64,000 nucleotides of DNA from an uncultured Lachnospiraceae bacterium (GCA_910579735.1 CAJTUZ010000011.1:1-64000); one strand, 5' to 3'. Shown: positions 9,113 through 18,503, counted from the stretch's first letter. Notes: a model not told the origin generated them from the sequence alone. Made by a program: numbers and translations.

Positions 9113-9439
9113 ATGTCAACCTATGAAACCGAATTCAGTAATTTTCCCAACGAGAAAATTACCAGACACCATTTCAAAAACGTAGACGATAACATCGCTG
9201 ACGTTATCAACCAAATCAATGAACTTCGCTCTCAGGGCCTGTATGATCAGGCCGCCCGCATCATCCAAAACAATCAGGATATCTTATCCCAATATGTCGT
9301 TGATGCATCCACTTTCCGCACATGGGAAGAAGAAATTTATAATACACAGAAATATGCAAAGCAGCAACAGCAGATCGTGTATTTTGATGAAGAAGAACCG
9401 GACTGCATTGAGGGTGATGTCTGGGTAGGAGGTGCTTAA
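9113..9439 (+). CDS. Small helical tail-module protein with acidic WVGG tail
   Basis: 108 residues, mostly helical (DDNIADVINQINELRSQGLYDQAARIIQNNQDIL). A Q-rich linker leads to an acidic C-terminus DEEEP...GDVWVGGA. This end matches the DEEEP...DLWLGGE end of the protein at 2727-3944. Here too the final GG codons are the GGAGGTG Shine-Dalgarno site (9428-9434) of the next gene. The layout of the following protein is the same, so the two are probably paralogues. Function unknown; a fibre or neck-passage accessory is possible. Confidence 0.55.
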   Translation: MSTYETEFSNFPNEKITRHHFKNVDDNIADVINQINELRSQGLYDQAARIIQNNQDILSQYVVDASTFRTWEEEIYNTQKYAKQQQQIVYFDEEEPDCIEGDVWVGGA

Positions 9440-9444
9440 CAGAT

Positions 9445-9783
9445 ATGTTGATAAACGCCATGTCATCCTATCCTGATAAAATAGACGATATGACTTTTTT
9501 TCAGGATTGTGACCTTGAAAACATCCATATCATGAATACTTATCAGGATCTTCTTGCAAAAGGTCAATATCGTGAAGCCAATCGATATATGAGCAGGCAG
9601 GAAGGTCTATGCGGCTTTTTTGCCGATTATCTGAATGCATTAGAAAACCGCATCTATCATCTGCAGGAATATCTACTGCAAAAACCTCCCAAGCAGCAGT
9701 TTTTCTTATATTATGACGACATAAACGGAGAGGGCGAAACAGCAGAACCTTCAGGCGTTAACGAAAATACCATTTGGATTTAA
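9445..9783 (+). CDS. Small helical tail-module protein, likely paralogue of the preceding
   Basis: 112 residues. It has the same plan as its neighbour: an N-terminal helical segment (LENIHIMNTYQDLLAKGQYREANRYMSRQ), a Q-containing linker (PPKQQFFLYYDD), then an acidic end terminating NENTIWI. The Shine-Dalgarno site lies in the end of the upstream gene. The 74 bases after its stop hold no gene. No recognised family. Confidence 0.5.
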   Translation: MLINAMSSYPDKIDDMTFFQDCDLENIHIMNTYQDLLAKGQYREANRYMSRQEGLCGFFADYLNALENRIYHLQEYLLQKPPKQQFFLYYDDINGEGETAEPSGVNENTIWI

Positions 9784-9857
9784 ATTATGGTTATTTTTCA
9801 AATACTTACTCTCTTAAAATTTCATCCAAAATCTAAACAAGAAAGGAATCTTTTACC

Positions 9858-10490
9858 ATGGCAATTAACGAAATCACCAAAACAGGCCGCGCATTCCGCA
9901 AACTGATCGACAAGGAAAATATGCGCTGGCTGAAACTATCCTTCTGGACATCCAGCTCGGATGTAGAATGTGCCGACGGCAAAACCGTAGAGGAGAAAAT
10001 CGGCGCGATCAACGGCATCACATCTGATACCGATAACGAAAGCGAAAATATCGCAGCATCGATCAAATCAGTAAATCAAATGAAAATGTCTTTCCAGGAT
10101 GGTGTAAATAGTATATGTGAATTATTGAATAAGCTCGGATTTACACCGGATTCACAGAGCTTAGATGACGTTTTAAAATGTATAAGCTGCATGCATGAAG
10201 AAAGATTTACAGAAGGAAAAGCAAGCGCTGAGGGAACTTTATACTTTAATTTGGCTGCTTATATTAACGGCGGAAATCCAAATTACGGCGGCAACGGCGG
10301 TATGGATGGCAAACCGACAACACTGCCGAGACAAAATACGGTTCCTATATCCATTAAAATCAGCAACGGCTCTGCACAGGTATTATCTTCCGCCTCCAGC
10401 GTCAGCTCGCCAAGATGGGTGTCAGACAGGATTAATGATGGCTTTTCCGCAAGCGCTTCCATAAATTCTGTTCTTTTTGTACAGGATTAA
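9858..10490 (+). CDS. Phage tail-fibre-type protein, last gene of the tail module
   Basis: 210 residues, preceded by AAAGGAAT. The N-terminus (GRAFRKLIDKENMRWLKLSFWTSSSDVECADGK-TVEEKIGAI-GIT) resembles the N-terminal attachment region common in fibre-like proteins of clostridial prophages. A helical middle and a Gly/Asn/Ser-rich C-terminal part (NGGNPNYGGNGGMDGK) follow. The C-terminus is consistent with a small beta-rich receptor-binding tip. A bidirectional terminator follows, then the convergent ackA, so the module ends here without holin, endolysin or integrase. Confidence 0.6.
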   Translation: MAINEITKTGRAFRKLIDKENMRWLKLSFWTSSSDVECADGKTVEEKIGAINGITSDTDNESENIAASIKSVNQMKMSFQDGVNSICELLNKLGFTPDSQSLDDVLKCISCMHEERFTEGKASAEGTLYFNLAAYINGGNPNYGGNGGMDGKPTTLPRQNTVPISIKISNGSAQVLSSASSVSSPRWVSDRINDGFSASASINSVLFVQD

Positions 10491-10523
10491 ATTCCGGCGC
10501 CGGAAAGAATGCCGCATTTTAAA

Positions 10524-10564
10524 AGGGATAGTCGAGTACATCACTCTTCTATCCCTGTTTTTTT
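10524..10564. terminator. Bidirectional intrinsic terminator between tail module and ackA
   Basis: AGGGATAG (10524-10531) pairs with CTATCCCT (10549-10556), followed on + by GTTTTTTT. On the minus strand the hairpin is followed by TTTTAAAAT. The + T-tract runs into the ackA stop codon at 10563-10565. Confidence 0.85.
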
Positions 10565-11762
10565 ACGCCTTTACAAGCGCATAGGTTTCTCTTGCGATCG
10601 CAAGCTCTTCATTCGTCGGAATCATCAGTACTTTTGTGAGGGAATCCGGCGTAGAAATCATCAGCTCTTCTCCGCGCTTCGCATTCTGCTCCTCGTCCAT
10701 TGTAATACCGAGATATCCCAAACGGCTGCATACCAGATCTCTGATAAACGGATTGTTCTCGCCGACACCTGCCGTGAAGCAGATCGCATCCACGCCGTTC
10801 ATGGCCGCCGCATACGCGCCGATATATTTGGTCACACGATAGGCAAACGCTTCTACCGTGCGGATACCCGCTTCGTCGCCCTCGTCATACGCCTTTAACA
10901 GATCTCTGAAATCTGAGGAAAGACCGCCGGACAAACCGAGCACACCGGACTTTTTATTCAAAACCGTCATCACTTCATCAACCGATTTATTCTCTTTATG
11001 TGCAATAAATTCGATGATCGCCGGATCGATGTCGCCGGAACGGGTTCCCATGATAAGACCCTCTAGAGGTGTCAGTCCCATGGACGTATCAATGCATTTT
11101 CCGTTCCTGACAGCCGAAACACTCGCGCCGTTTCCAAGATGACAGACGATCAGTTTCAGGTCTTCATATTTTCGGCCTAACATTTCGGCCGCTCTCTTTG
11201 ATACATAAGCGTGGCTTGTTCCGTGAAAACCGTATCTTCTTACTTTGTATTTCTCATAATATTCGTACGGAATGCCGTACAAATAGGCCTCTTTCGGCAT
11301 CGTCTGATGAAATGCCGTATCAAAAACCGCTGCCATCGGCGTATCAGGCATCAGTTCTTTACATGCCGCTATGCCGATCAGATTGGCCGGATTATGTAAA
11401 GGCGCCAGTTCATTACAATCGGTGATCGTCTTTATCACTTCATCAGTGACCAGTGTTGATGAGGCAAATTTCTCGCCGCCATGCACGATACGGTGTCCGA
11501 CCGCTCCGATCTCTGACAGGCTTCCGACAACTCCTGTTTCCTTATCTGTGAGTGCGTCGATCACAAGCCGGATTGCCTGCGTATGATCCGCCATAGGCGT
11601 CACTGTCTCCTTCTTCTCTGCGCCTGTCGGCTGATATACGATCTTACTGCCGTCTATGCCGATACGCTCACAAAGTCCTTTAGCAATCAATGCTTCCGTT
11701 GCGGCATCTATCAACTGGAATTTCAAAGACGAACTGCCGCAGTTAATAACCAATATGTTCAT
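10563..11762 (-). CDS. ackA: Acetate kinase
   Basis: Converts acetyl phosphate + ADP to acetate + ATP, the energy-yielding last step of acetate fermentation. 399 residues from MNILVINCGSSSLKFQLID; the frame extends upstream, but the AGGGGAAC Shine-Dalgarno site and the family N-terminus fix this start. Family motifs seen: NCGSSS at the N-terminus, HRIVHGGEKF, the GFHGTSHAYVS segment, HLGNGASV, GTRSGDIDP, and FTAGVGEN near the C-terminus. The length is normal. It follows pta by 126 bases on the same strand, the usual pta-ackA pair. The terminator at 10524-10564 overlaps its stop. Confidence 0.98.
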   Translation of the reverse strand: MNILVINCGSSSLKFQLIDAATEALIAKGLCERIGIDGSKIVYQPTGAEKKETVTPMADHTQAIRLVIDALTDKETGVVGSLSEIGAVGHRIVHGGEKFASSTLVTDEVIKTITDCNELAPLHNPANLIGIAACKELMPDTPMAAVFDTAFHQTMPKEAYLYGIPYEYYEKYKVRRYGFHGTSHAYVSKRAAEMLGRKYEDLKLIVCHLGNGASVSAVRNGKCIDTSMGLTPLEGLIMGTRSGDIDPAIIEFIAHKENKSVDEVMTVLNKKSGVLGLSGGLSSDFRDLLKAYDEGDEAGIRTVEAFAYRVTKYIGAYAAAMNGVDAICFTAGVGENNPFIRDLVCSRLGYLGITMDEEQNAKRGEELMISTPDSLTKVLMIPTNEELAIARETYALVKA

Positions 11763-11888
11763 AACGTTCCCCTGCCTCTCTTCAACCTGAATATACTTTC
11801 CTGCATGTACTTGAAAAACTTTGCAGTCTGCCTGTTCAAACTGCAAATGCCGCAGCCGGTCTTCATCTACCGGACTGACTGGCTGTAT

Positions 11889-12890
11889 TTATGCTAACTG
11901 CGCCTGTACCGCCGTCAACGCTACGACACCGACAATATCTTCCCACGAACAGCCGCGGGAGAGATCGTTGACCGGCTTCGAGATTCCCTGCAGCATCGGT
12001 CCGTAGGCTTCCGCTTTTCCAAGCCTCTGTACCAGTTTATAGCCGATATTGCCGCAGTCCAGGTTAGGGAAGATCAAAACATTGGCTTTACCCGCAACTT
12101 CACTGCCCGGCGCTTTGGATTTGGCCACCTGCGGAACGAGCGCCGCATCGCTTTGCAGTTCCCCATCAATACACAGATGCGGATATTGTTCATGGGCAAT
12201 TCTCGTGGCTTCCACCATTTTATCTACTAACGGATGCTTCGCGCTTCCTTTTGTGGAATGAGACAGCATCGCTATGATCGGTTTAGCGCCTACCAGACTC
12301 TTGAAGCTTTTGGCCGAAGTATCGGCGATCGCCGCAAGTTCCTCTGCGGTCGGATCCTGATTCAGGCCGCAGTCGGCAAAGAGAAACGTGCCGTTTTCGC
12401 CAAAGGTACAGTCCGGCACATCCAGAATAAAGAAACCGGATACCAGTTTGACACCGGGCGCCGTCTTTAGAATCTGCAGGGCAGGACGCAGCGTATCCGC
12501 CGTTGCATGGCAGGCCCCGGCTACCATACCGTCTGCATCATTGGCTTTTACCATGATAACGCCGAATGTCAGGTAATCATGCAGCAGAATATCTCTGGCC
12601 TTTTCAGGCGTCATGCCTTTATTTTTTCTCGTTTCATAAAGCAGATTCACGTAAGCATCCAATTTATCCGTTCTCTCGGGATCGATGATCGTAACGCCGT
12701 CCAGTTCTACTTCCAGCCAGCCGGCGCCATCCAGAATCTTCTCCTCATTGCCGACCATGATAATATCCGCAATTCCCTCCCGGATAATATTGGCCGCCGC
12801 GATCAGTGTTCTCTTATCGTTTGTTTCCGGCAAAACGATCGTTTTCTTATCGCTCCTTGCCTTTTCCTTCATCGTGTCAATATATGACAT
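11889..12890 (-). CDS. pta: Phosphate acetyltransferase
   Basis: Interconverts acetyl-CoA + Pi and acetyl phosphate + CoA, the step before acetate kinase. 333 residues. The start is set at MSYIDTMKEKAR because AAAGGAG lies 8 bases upstream; the in-frame ATG at 12908 is itself part of that ribosome-binding region. Motifs include VLPETNDKRTL, the MVAGACHATADTLRPALQI segment, and NVLIFPNLDCGNIGYKLVQR near the end, all characteristic of short (catalytic domain only) Pta. It starts 31 bases after alaS, so the pathway genes may be co-transcribed with the tRNA synthetases. Confidence 0.98.
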   Translation of the reverse strand: MSYIDTMKEKARSDKKTIVLPETNDKRTLIAAANIIREGIADIIMVGNEEKILDGAGWLEVELDGVTIIDPERTDKLDAYVNLLYETRKNKGMTPEKARDILLHDYLTFGVIMVKANDADGMVAGACHATADTLRPALQILKTAPGVKLVSGFFILDVPDCTFGENGTFLFADCGLNQDPTAEELAAIADTSAKSFKSLVGAKPIIAMLSHSTKGSAKHPLVDKMVEATRIAHEQYPHLCIDGELQSDAALVPQVAKSKAPGSEVAGKANVLIFPNLDCGNIGYKLVQRLGKAEAYGPMLQGISKPVNDLSRGCSWEDIVGVVALTAVQAQLA

Positions 12891-12921
12891 ACCCCCGTCT
12901 CCTTTCATACCTTCTATTTTC

Positions 12922-15561
12922 TTATCGAAGCTGCCCCTCCAGCACCTTAGCCGCTTCTGCTATCGCCGCATCGATCCCTGCAGGATTTTTGCCGCCGGCC
13001 TGCGCCATGTTCGGACGTCCGCCGCCGCCGCCGCCGACAAGTCCCGCAATGCCTTTGATCAGATTGCCCGCATGTGCACCGTCTGTCTGGGCGCCATCCG
13101 TTGCCATGGCGATCAGATTTACTTTGCCGTCCAGATCGGATGCCAGAACGACAACGCCTTCTCCGAGTTTTGCCTTTAACTGGTCGCCCAAATCCCGCAG
13201 ACCGTTCATATCCACGCCGGATACTTTTGCAGCAAGCAGTTTTACGCCTTTTATTTCCGTGACTTTATCCATAACGTCGCCCAGCGCATCCTTAGCCGCT
13301 TTGCTCTTTAAGGATTCGTTTTCACTCTGCAGCGCTTTTAATTCCGCCATCAAATGACCGCATCGGTCAAGCAGGTTGGCCGGCGTCGCCTTCAGGATTT
13401 TCGCCGCTTCGTTCAATTTATCTTCCAGTTCCGCATAATATCTGGTCACACCGCTTCCCGTCAGAGCTTCGATCCTTCTGACGCCCGCAGCGACACCGCT
13501 TTCGGATATGATCTTAAAGGATGAAATAACACCCGTATTCCCAACATGAGTACCGCCGCAGAATTCTTTGGAAAAATCTCCCATTTCCACAACGCGTACC
13601 GTCTCGCCGTATTTCTCGCCAAACAGCGCCATGGCACCTGTTTTCTTCGCTTCTTCGACTGTCAGAACTTCCGTTACGACCGGAATGTTCTCGGCAATCT
13701 TTTCATTGACGATCTGCTCTACCTTCGCCAGTTCTTCCGCCGTCATAGCCGAAAAATGGGAAAAGTCGAAACGCAGTCTCTCATCGTCATTATAAGAACC
13801 GGCCTGTTCCACATGAGTTCCGAGCACCATACGCAGCGCTTTCTGCAGTAAGTGTGTCGCGCTGTGGTTTTTACAGGTCGCATTTCTTCTTTCCGCATCG
13901 ACTTCCAGCGTAACGGTATCACCGGTCTTGAACATGCCGGATACCATACGCCCGATATGGCCGACCTTACCGCCAAGCATCTTCACGGTATCCTCTACTT
14001 TGAATGCGCCGTCTGCACTGCGGATCATACCGATATCGCCGGCCTGTCCGCCCATAGTCGCATAGAAAGGCGTCTCATCCACGAAGATCGTTCCGATCTC
14101 TCCATCGGTAAGCGCTTCTACGAGTTCTGTTTCCGTCGTCAGGACCGAAATCTTAGAATCATGTATCAGATCATCATAGCCTGTAAAAACACTTGTTATG
14201 TTAGGATCAATGGATTCGTACACGGTCACGTCAGCCCCCATGTAATTCGTGACTTTTCGTGCCTTACGCGCTTTGTCTTTCTGCTGCTTCATGGCCGCCT
14301 GAAAACCGTCTTCGTCTACGCCGAAATCTTTCTCCGCCAGAATTTCCTTCGTCAGATCAATGGGAAATCCATACGTATCGTATAACTTAAAAGTATCCTC
14401 GCCGGAAAGAACCTTTCTGCCTTCTTTTGCCAGGTTCTCTTCCATTTCCATAAGAATGTTCAGTCCCTGATCTATGGTCTTATTAAATTTATTTTCTTCC
14501 TGCGTCAGTACATTGAAAATGAACTCTTTCTTCTCGTCAAGTTCCGGATATCCGTCCTTGGAGCCTTCAATAACGGTACTGCTCAGATCAGAGAGAAATG
14601 TTCCCTGTATGCCGAGTTTACGCCCCTGTCTGGCTGCCCTTCTGATAATACGCCGCAGAACATAACCGCGGCCTTCATTAGAAGGCATAATGCCATCGGA
14701 GATCATGAATGTCGCTGAACGGATATGATCCGTGATGATACGGATCGATACATCCGTCTCATAATCTTCTTTATAAGTAACACCCGCTATTTCACATACC
14801 CTCGTACGAAGCGCAAGAACCGTATCCACATCAAAAATGGAATCCACATCCTGCACGGCGGAAGCCAGTCTTTCCAGACCCATACCGGTATCAATATTTT
14901 TCTGCGCAAGTTCCGTATAATTCCCTTTTCCGTCATTGTCAAACTGGGTAAATACATTGTTCCAGATTTCCATATAGCGGTCGCAGTCACAGCCTACGGT
15001 ACATCCGGGTTTCCCGCAGCCGTATTTTTCACCGCGGTCATAATATACTTCGGAACACGGTCCGCACGGGCCCGAGCCGTGCTCCCAGAAATTATCTTCT
15101 TTTCCGAAACGATAGATGCGCTCCGGCGCTATGCCGATTTCTTTCGTCCAGATCTCATAAGCTTCCTCGTCTTCCTCATAGATAGAAGGATAAAGCCTGT
15201 CCGCATCCAGACCGACTACTTCGGTCAGAAACTCCCAGCACCATGCGATCGCTTCCTGTTTAAAATAATCTCCAAATGAGAAGTTCCCCAGCATTTCAAA
15301 AAAAGTACCGTGTCTCGCCGTTTTGCCGACATTCTCCAGGTCTCCTGTCCGGATACATTTCTGGCAGGTCGTCACACGGCGTCTCGGCGGTATCTCCTGT
15401 CCCGTAAAGTACGGCTTTAGAGGCGCCATGCCGGAGTTAATAAGAAGCAGACTGTTATCGTTGTGCGGAACAAGCGAAAAACTTTTCATTTTAAGATGTT
15501 CCTTGCTCTCAAAAAACTCTAAAAACATACGTCTAAGTTCATTTACACCATATTTTTTCAT
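12922..15561 (-). CDS. alaS: Alanine-tRNA ligase
   Basis: Charges tRNA-Ala with alanine and edits mischarged Ser/Gly. 879 residues, full length. The N-terminal class II catalytic domain shows FFESKEHLKMKSFSLVP, GTFFEMLGNFSFGDYFK and GRGYVLRRIIRRA. The editing domain carries HSATHLLQ (zinc HxxxH) and CGGTHV. The C-Ala domain ends in a GGGGGGRPNMAQAGG stretch. It lies 12 bases downstream of the glyS stop. No T-box leader fits in that gap, so any such control would have to lie further upstream. Confidence 0.98.
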   Translation of the reverse strand: MKKYGVNELRRMFLEFFESKEHLKMKSFSLVPHNDNSLLLINSGMAPLKPYFTGQEIPPRRRVTTCQKCIRTGDLENVGKTARHGTFFEMLGNFSFGDYFKQEAIAWCWEFLTEVVGLDADRLYPSIYEEDEEAYEIWTKEIGIAPERIYRFGKEDNFWEHGSGPCGPCSEVYYDRGEKYGCGKPGCTVGCDCDRYMEIWNNVFTQFDNDGKGNYTELAQKNIDTGMGLERLASAVQDVDSIFDVDTVLALRTRVCEIAGVTYKEDYETDVSIRIITDHIRSATFMISDGIMPSNEGRGYVLRRIIRRAARQGRKLGIQGTFLSDLSSTVIEGSKDGYPELDEKKEFIFNVLTQEENKFNKTIDQGLNILMEMEENLAKEGRKVLSGEDTFKLYDTYGFPIDLTKEILAEKDFGVDEDGFQAAMKQQKDKARKARKVTNYMGADVTVYESIDPNITSVFTGYDDLIHDSKISVLTTETELVEALTDGEIGTIFVDETPFYATMGGQAGDIGMIRSADGAFKVEDTVKMLGGKVGHIGRMVSGMFKTGDTVTLEVDAERRNATCKNHSATHLLQKALRMVLGTHVEQAGSYNDDERLRFDFSHFSAMTAEELAKVEQIVNEKIAENIPVVTEVLTVEEAKKTGAMALFGEKYGETVRVVEMGDFSKEFCGGTHVGNTGVISSFKIISESGVAAGVRRIEALTGSGVTRYYAELEDKLNEAAKILKATPANLLDRCGHLMAELKALQSENESLKSKAAKDALGDVMDKVTEIKGVKLLAAKVSGVDMNGLRDLGDQLKAKLGEGVVVLASDLDGKVNLIAMATDGAQTDGAHAGNLIKGIAGLVGGGGGGRPNMAQAGGKNPAGIDAAIAEAAKVLEGQLR

Positions 15562-15573
15562 TGTATCTCCCTC

Positions 15574-16962
15574 TTAAAACTCAAATTTATCTGCAAAATA
15601 AGCGTCCAGTTCTGCGATCGCCACACGCTCCTGCTCCATGGAATCACGGAATCTGACCGTCACGCAGGCGTCGTTTTCGGAATCGAAATCGTATGTAACG
15701 CAAAACGGCGTACCGATCTCATCCTGTCTTCTGTAACGTTTTCCGATATTTCCTCTGTCGTCAAATTCACAGTTGTATTTTTTCGACAGTCCGGCAAAGA
15801 CCTTCTCCGCACCTTCGTTCAACTTCTTGGAAAGCGGAAGCACGCCGATCTTGACCGGTGCAAGCGCCGGATGGAAATGCAGTACGGTACGTACGTCGCC
15901 TTCTCCGATCTCTTCTTCGTCATAAGCCGCACAAAGGAACGCCAAAACAACACGGTCAGCCCCCAGAGACGGTTCAATAACATATGGTACGTATTTCTCG
16001 TTTTTGGAATCGTCAAAATAGGACATATCTTCGCCGGATGTATTCTGATGCTGTGTCAGGTCATAATCGGTTCTGTCCGCGATCCCCCACAGTTCACCCC
16101 AGCCAAACGGGAATAAGAATTCAATATCCGTCGTTCCCTTGGAATAGAAACAGAGTTCTTCCGGAGAATGGTCACGCAGTCTCATTTCTTCTTCTTTGAT
16201 ACCGAGAGAAAGCAGCCAGTCACGGCAGAAACCGCGCCAATACTGGAACCATTCCAGATCCGTTCCCGGTTCACAGAAAAATTCCAATTCCATCTGCTCG
16301 AATTCTCTTGTACGGAATGTAAAGTTACCGGGCGTGATCTCGTTACGGAACGATTTCCCGATCTGTCCGATGCCGAACGGGATCTTTTTGCGGGAAGTAC
16401 GCTGTACATTCTTAAAATTCACAAAGATCCCCTGCGCCGTCTCCGGCCGCAGATAAACCGTATTTTTCGCATCCTCCGTAACGCCCTGGAAGGTTTTGAA
16501 CATCAGGTTAAACTGTCTGATATCCGTAAAGTTATGCTTGCCGCATGTCGGACACGGAATGCTGTGTTCTTCCACGAAATCTTTCATCTGCTGCTGTGTC
16601 CATGCATCTATGGATTCTTTTAACGTAATATTGTTTTCCTTTGCATATTCTTCTATCAACTGGTCGGCACGAAAACGCTCATGACATTCTTTGCAGTCCA
16701 TAAGCGGGTCGGAAAATCCGCCCAGATGCCCGGAAGCCACCCATGTCTGCGGGTTCATCAAAATAGCGCAGTCCACGCCGACATTGTAAGGATTCTCCAT
16801 GACAAACTTCTGCCACCATGCTTTTTTCACATTATTTTTTAATTCCACACCGAGATTGCCGTAATCCCATGTGTTCGCAAGTCCGCCGTAGATCTCCGAA
16901 CCGGGATATACAAATCCCCTCGCCTTTGCAAGCGCTACGATCTTCTCCATTGTTTTTTCCAT
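15574..16962 (-). CDS. glyS: Glycine-tRNA ligase, dimeric class II type
   Basis: Charges tRNA-Gly. 462 residues of the alpha2 GlyRS type (as in Bacillus-independent, archaeal/eukaryotic-like lineages), not the alpha2beta2 GlyQ/GlyS type. Evidence: YPGSEIYGGLANTWDYGNLG at the N-terminus, a zinc-type CPTCGKHNFTD segment, YLRPETAQGIFVNF, FGIGQIGKSFRNEITP, and a C-terminal anticodon-binding domain. The start is set by AAGGAG nine bases before the first ATG. The next gene upstream, a lipoprotein, ends 31 bases away, so an operon is likely. Confidence 0.97.
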   Translation of the reverse strand: MEKTMEKIVALAKARGFVYPGSEIYGGLANTWDYGNLGVELKNNVKKAWWQKFVMENPYNVGVDCAILMNPQTWVASGHLGGFSDPLMDCKECHERFRADQLIEEYAKENNITLKESIDAWTQQQMKDFVEEHSIPCPTCGKHNFTDIRQFNLMFKTFQGVTEDAKNTVYLRPETAQGIFVNFKNVQRTSRKKIPFGIGQIGKSFRNEITPGNFTFRTREFEQMELEFFCEPGTDLEWFQYWRGFCRDWLLSLGIKEEEMRLRDHSPEELCFYSKGTTDIEFLFPFGWGELWGIADRTDYDLTQHQNTSGEDMSYFDDSKNEKYVPYVIEPSLGADRVVLAFLCAAYDEEEIGEGDVRTVLHFHPALAPVKIGVLPLSKKLNEGAEKVFAGLSKKYNCEFDDRGNIGKRYRRQDEIGTPFCVTYDFDSENDACVTVRFRDSMEQERVAIAELDAYFADKFEF

Positions 16963-16993
16963 AATTTTATCTCCTTCCTCACTAAAAAATATA

Positions 16994-17584
16994 TTACTGG
17001 AATATGATATAGGATAGCGTTTCGGCGTCCGCCGCCGTGATCAGGGCATCCCTTTTGCCGGAAAAAGTCAGATTTTCACTGCCGCATAATATTTTATCAT
17101 ATACCCTGACATTCAGTTCCTCACCGTTCTTCGTCTGCACGATCACAATGTGGTTATCGGCAAACGTCTCCAGTCCCGCGTCATCTATCGCTTCGCCATC
17201 CACCGACACGATACCGGACAGCGTATAGCCGCTTTGCGAAGCCTGCCCGACCGTTCCGTAAAAAAGTTCTCTGTTATTAAATTTTGTATAATCCGCTTCC
17301 GACTGATAGATCATCTTCACGACAATTTTCCCGCTGCCGCTCTCCACCGATTCACATGTAATGCTGCCCGTCCCGGCATTGTAGCGGTCCACCCGCTCCT
17401 TTGCCATCTCGGAAAGCTCATCCGCATCATAATAATTTCTGTCAAACTGCTCCACGATCGTATGTTCAATTTTTCCGTCATTTTGGATGGAAACCGTATT
17501 GACGCTTTCAGACGCCGCGCCGCCGCATCCGGTTAAAATGCATAACGCCGCCGTAATGATAAGAATTTTTTTCCATTTACGCAT
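16994..17584 (-). CDS. Predicted lipoprotein, unknown function
   Basis: 196 residues. The signal peptide MRKWKKILIITAALCILTGC gives a lipobox LTGC with Cys20 as the lipidation site, so the protein is probably anchored on the outer face of the membrane. The mature part is Ser/Asp/Glu-rich with beta-strand character (GKIVVKMIYQSEADYTKF, NLTFSGKRDALITAAD). No domain recognised. It sits between recO and glyS on the same strand with short gaps. Confidence 0.75.
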   Translation of the reverse strand: MRKWKKILIITAALCILTGCGGAASESVNTVSIQNDGKIEHTIVEQFDRNYYDADELSEMAKERVDRYNAGTGSITCESVESGSGKIVVKMIYQSEADYTKFNNRELFYGTVGQASQSGYTLSGIVSVDGEAIDDAGLETFADNHIVIVQTKNGEELNVRVYDKILCGSENLTFSGKRDALITAADAETLSYIIFQ

Positions 17585-17660
17585 AAATTTTCCTCCGGGT
17601 CACATACTGCAATACATTATATCCGACTTAATTGGGATTTTCAACATACATATTGCGAAA

Positions 17661-18308
17661 TTACAGGTTATCTACAATTTCCAGACTTTTAAAAGTCTTA
17701 TCCATATACCGCATTCTGTAATCATCCGCAATTTCCTTTAACTGCGCCAAAACATTATCCGTCACCGTGAAAGTATAGAGTTTTTCAACGGAAGAGGTCA
17801 TAATGTAGTGCACCGCGTATCTGACTGACTCTTCATAAACGGTATCCTCCGGCATTCCCGGGAACTCACCGCTTAAGACCATAGCCTTCATCTCAAATAT
17901 GTAGCGTACCAGCCTGTTTGGCAGTTTCTCGTGCATCAATGCCCGCAATGACTGATACAGGAGTTTGAGCAGTTCCTTATCATCATTATTCTCTCTCGTA
18001 TAATAATCTGCGATCTCCAAAAAGTACATGCCGTAATAAGCGCCCTCGAAATCAAAACGCAGTCCTTCGAAATAGTTGCTGATTTCTGCATCAATCAGAT
18101 TATAGGAAGACCTTCCCACATACAGCTTAAAACAGCCGAAAGAAAAAGGGTTGGTAGCGGCAAGGAGCCTGCTGTTTTGTTTTCTCGCCCCTTTTGCAAA
18201 TGCGGAAATCTTCCCTTTTTCTTTCGTCAAAATCACTACTCTTCTGTCATATTCGCCGATCGGTTCAGCCTTTAAAATCATTCCCGTAATCTCTGTAAAT
18301 TCCTGCAT
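17661..18308 (-). CDS. recO: DNA repair protein RecO
   Basis: Recombination mediator that helps RecR load RecA on SSB-coated single-stranded DNA. The family pattern begins at MQEFTEITGMILKAEPIGEYDRR, continuing LTKEKGKISAFAKGARKQNS (OB fold), with a helical C-terminal domain. I place the start at 18308: AGGTGG lies ~8 bases upstream, and the longer frame reading to 18419 has an N-terminus unlike RecO. No zinc cysteines are seen in the C-terminal domain. The first 44 bases overlap the end of the yqzL-like gene in another frame. Confidence 0.9.
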   Translation of the reverse strand: MQEFTEITGMILKAEPIGEYDRRVVILTKEKGKISAFAKGARKQNSRLLAATNPFSFGCFKLYVGRSSYNLIDAEISNYFEGLRFDFEGAYYGMYFLEIADYYTRENNDDKELLKLLYQSLRALMHEKLPNRLVRYIFEMKAMVLSGEFPGMPEDTVYEESVRYAVHYIMTSSVEKLYTFTVTDNVLAQLKEIADDYRMRYMDKTFKSLEIVDNL

Positions 18309-18450
18309 GAGAATGTCCACCTGACTCATCTTTGCCTGCGCCATCCAGTGTTTCACTGTCCTGCGCGTCCTGTGCTGCCTTTCTGTAGGACAGGAAATCA
18401 TCCACCCTTCCCGTCGCAAGAAATCTGTCCCAGTAATTTATCTCTTTCAT
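18265..18450 (-). CDS. yqzL: YqzL-like small protein
   Basis: 61 residues starting MKEINYWDRFLATGRVDDFL, with AGGGGG upstream of the ATG. The W-x2-F-x2-TG-x4-FLSYRK pattern matches what I know of YqzL, the small protein encoded between era and recO in Bacillus subtilis, and the position here is the same. The C-terminal ~35 residues are polar and extend 44 bases into recO in another frame. Function in the family is unknown. The fit is by motif and synteny, not by search. Confidence 0.65.
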   Translation of the reverse strand: MKEINYWDRFLATGRVDDFLSYRKAAQDAQDSETLDGAGKDESGGHSHAGIYRDYGNDFKG

Positions 18451-18503
18451 CTTAAGCCCCCTAATCAACTATATGCTATTAGGGTTCGCTTTTTTTATTT
18501 TTT

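Noticed and set aside
15562..17660. Possible T-box leaders for alaS or glyS
   Set aside because: The gaps upstream of both genes are 12 and 31 bases, too short, and no T-box motif is seen.
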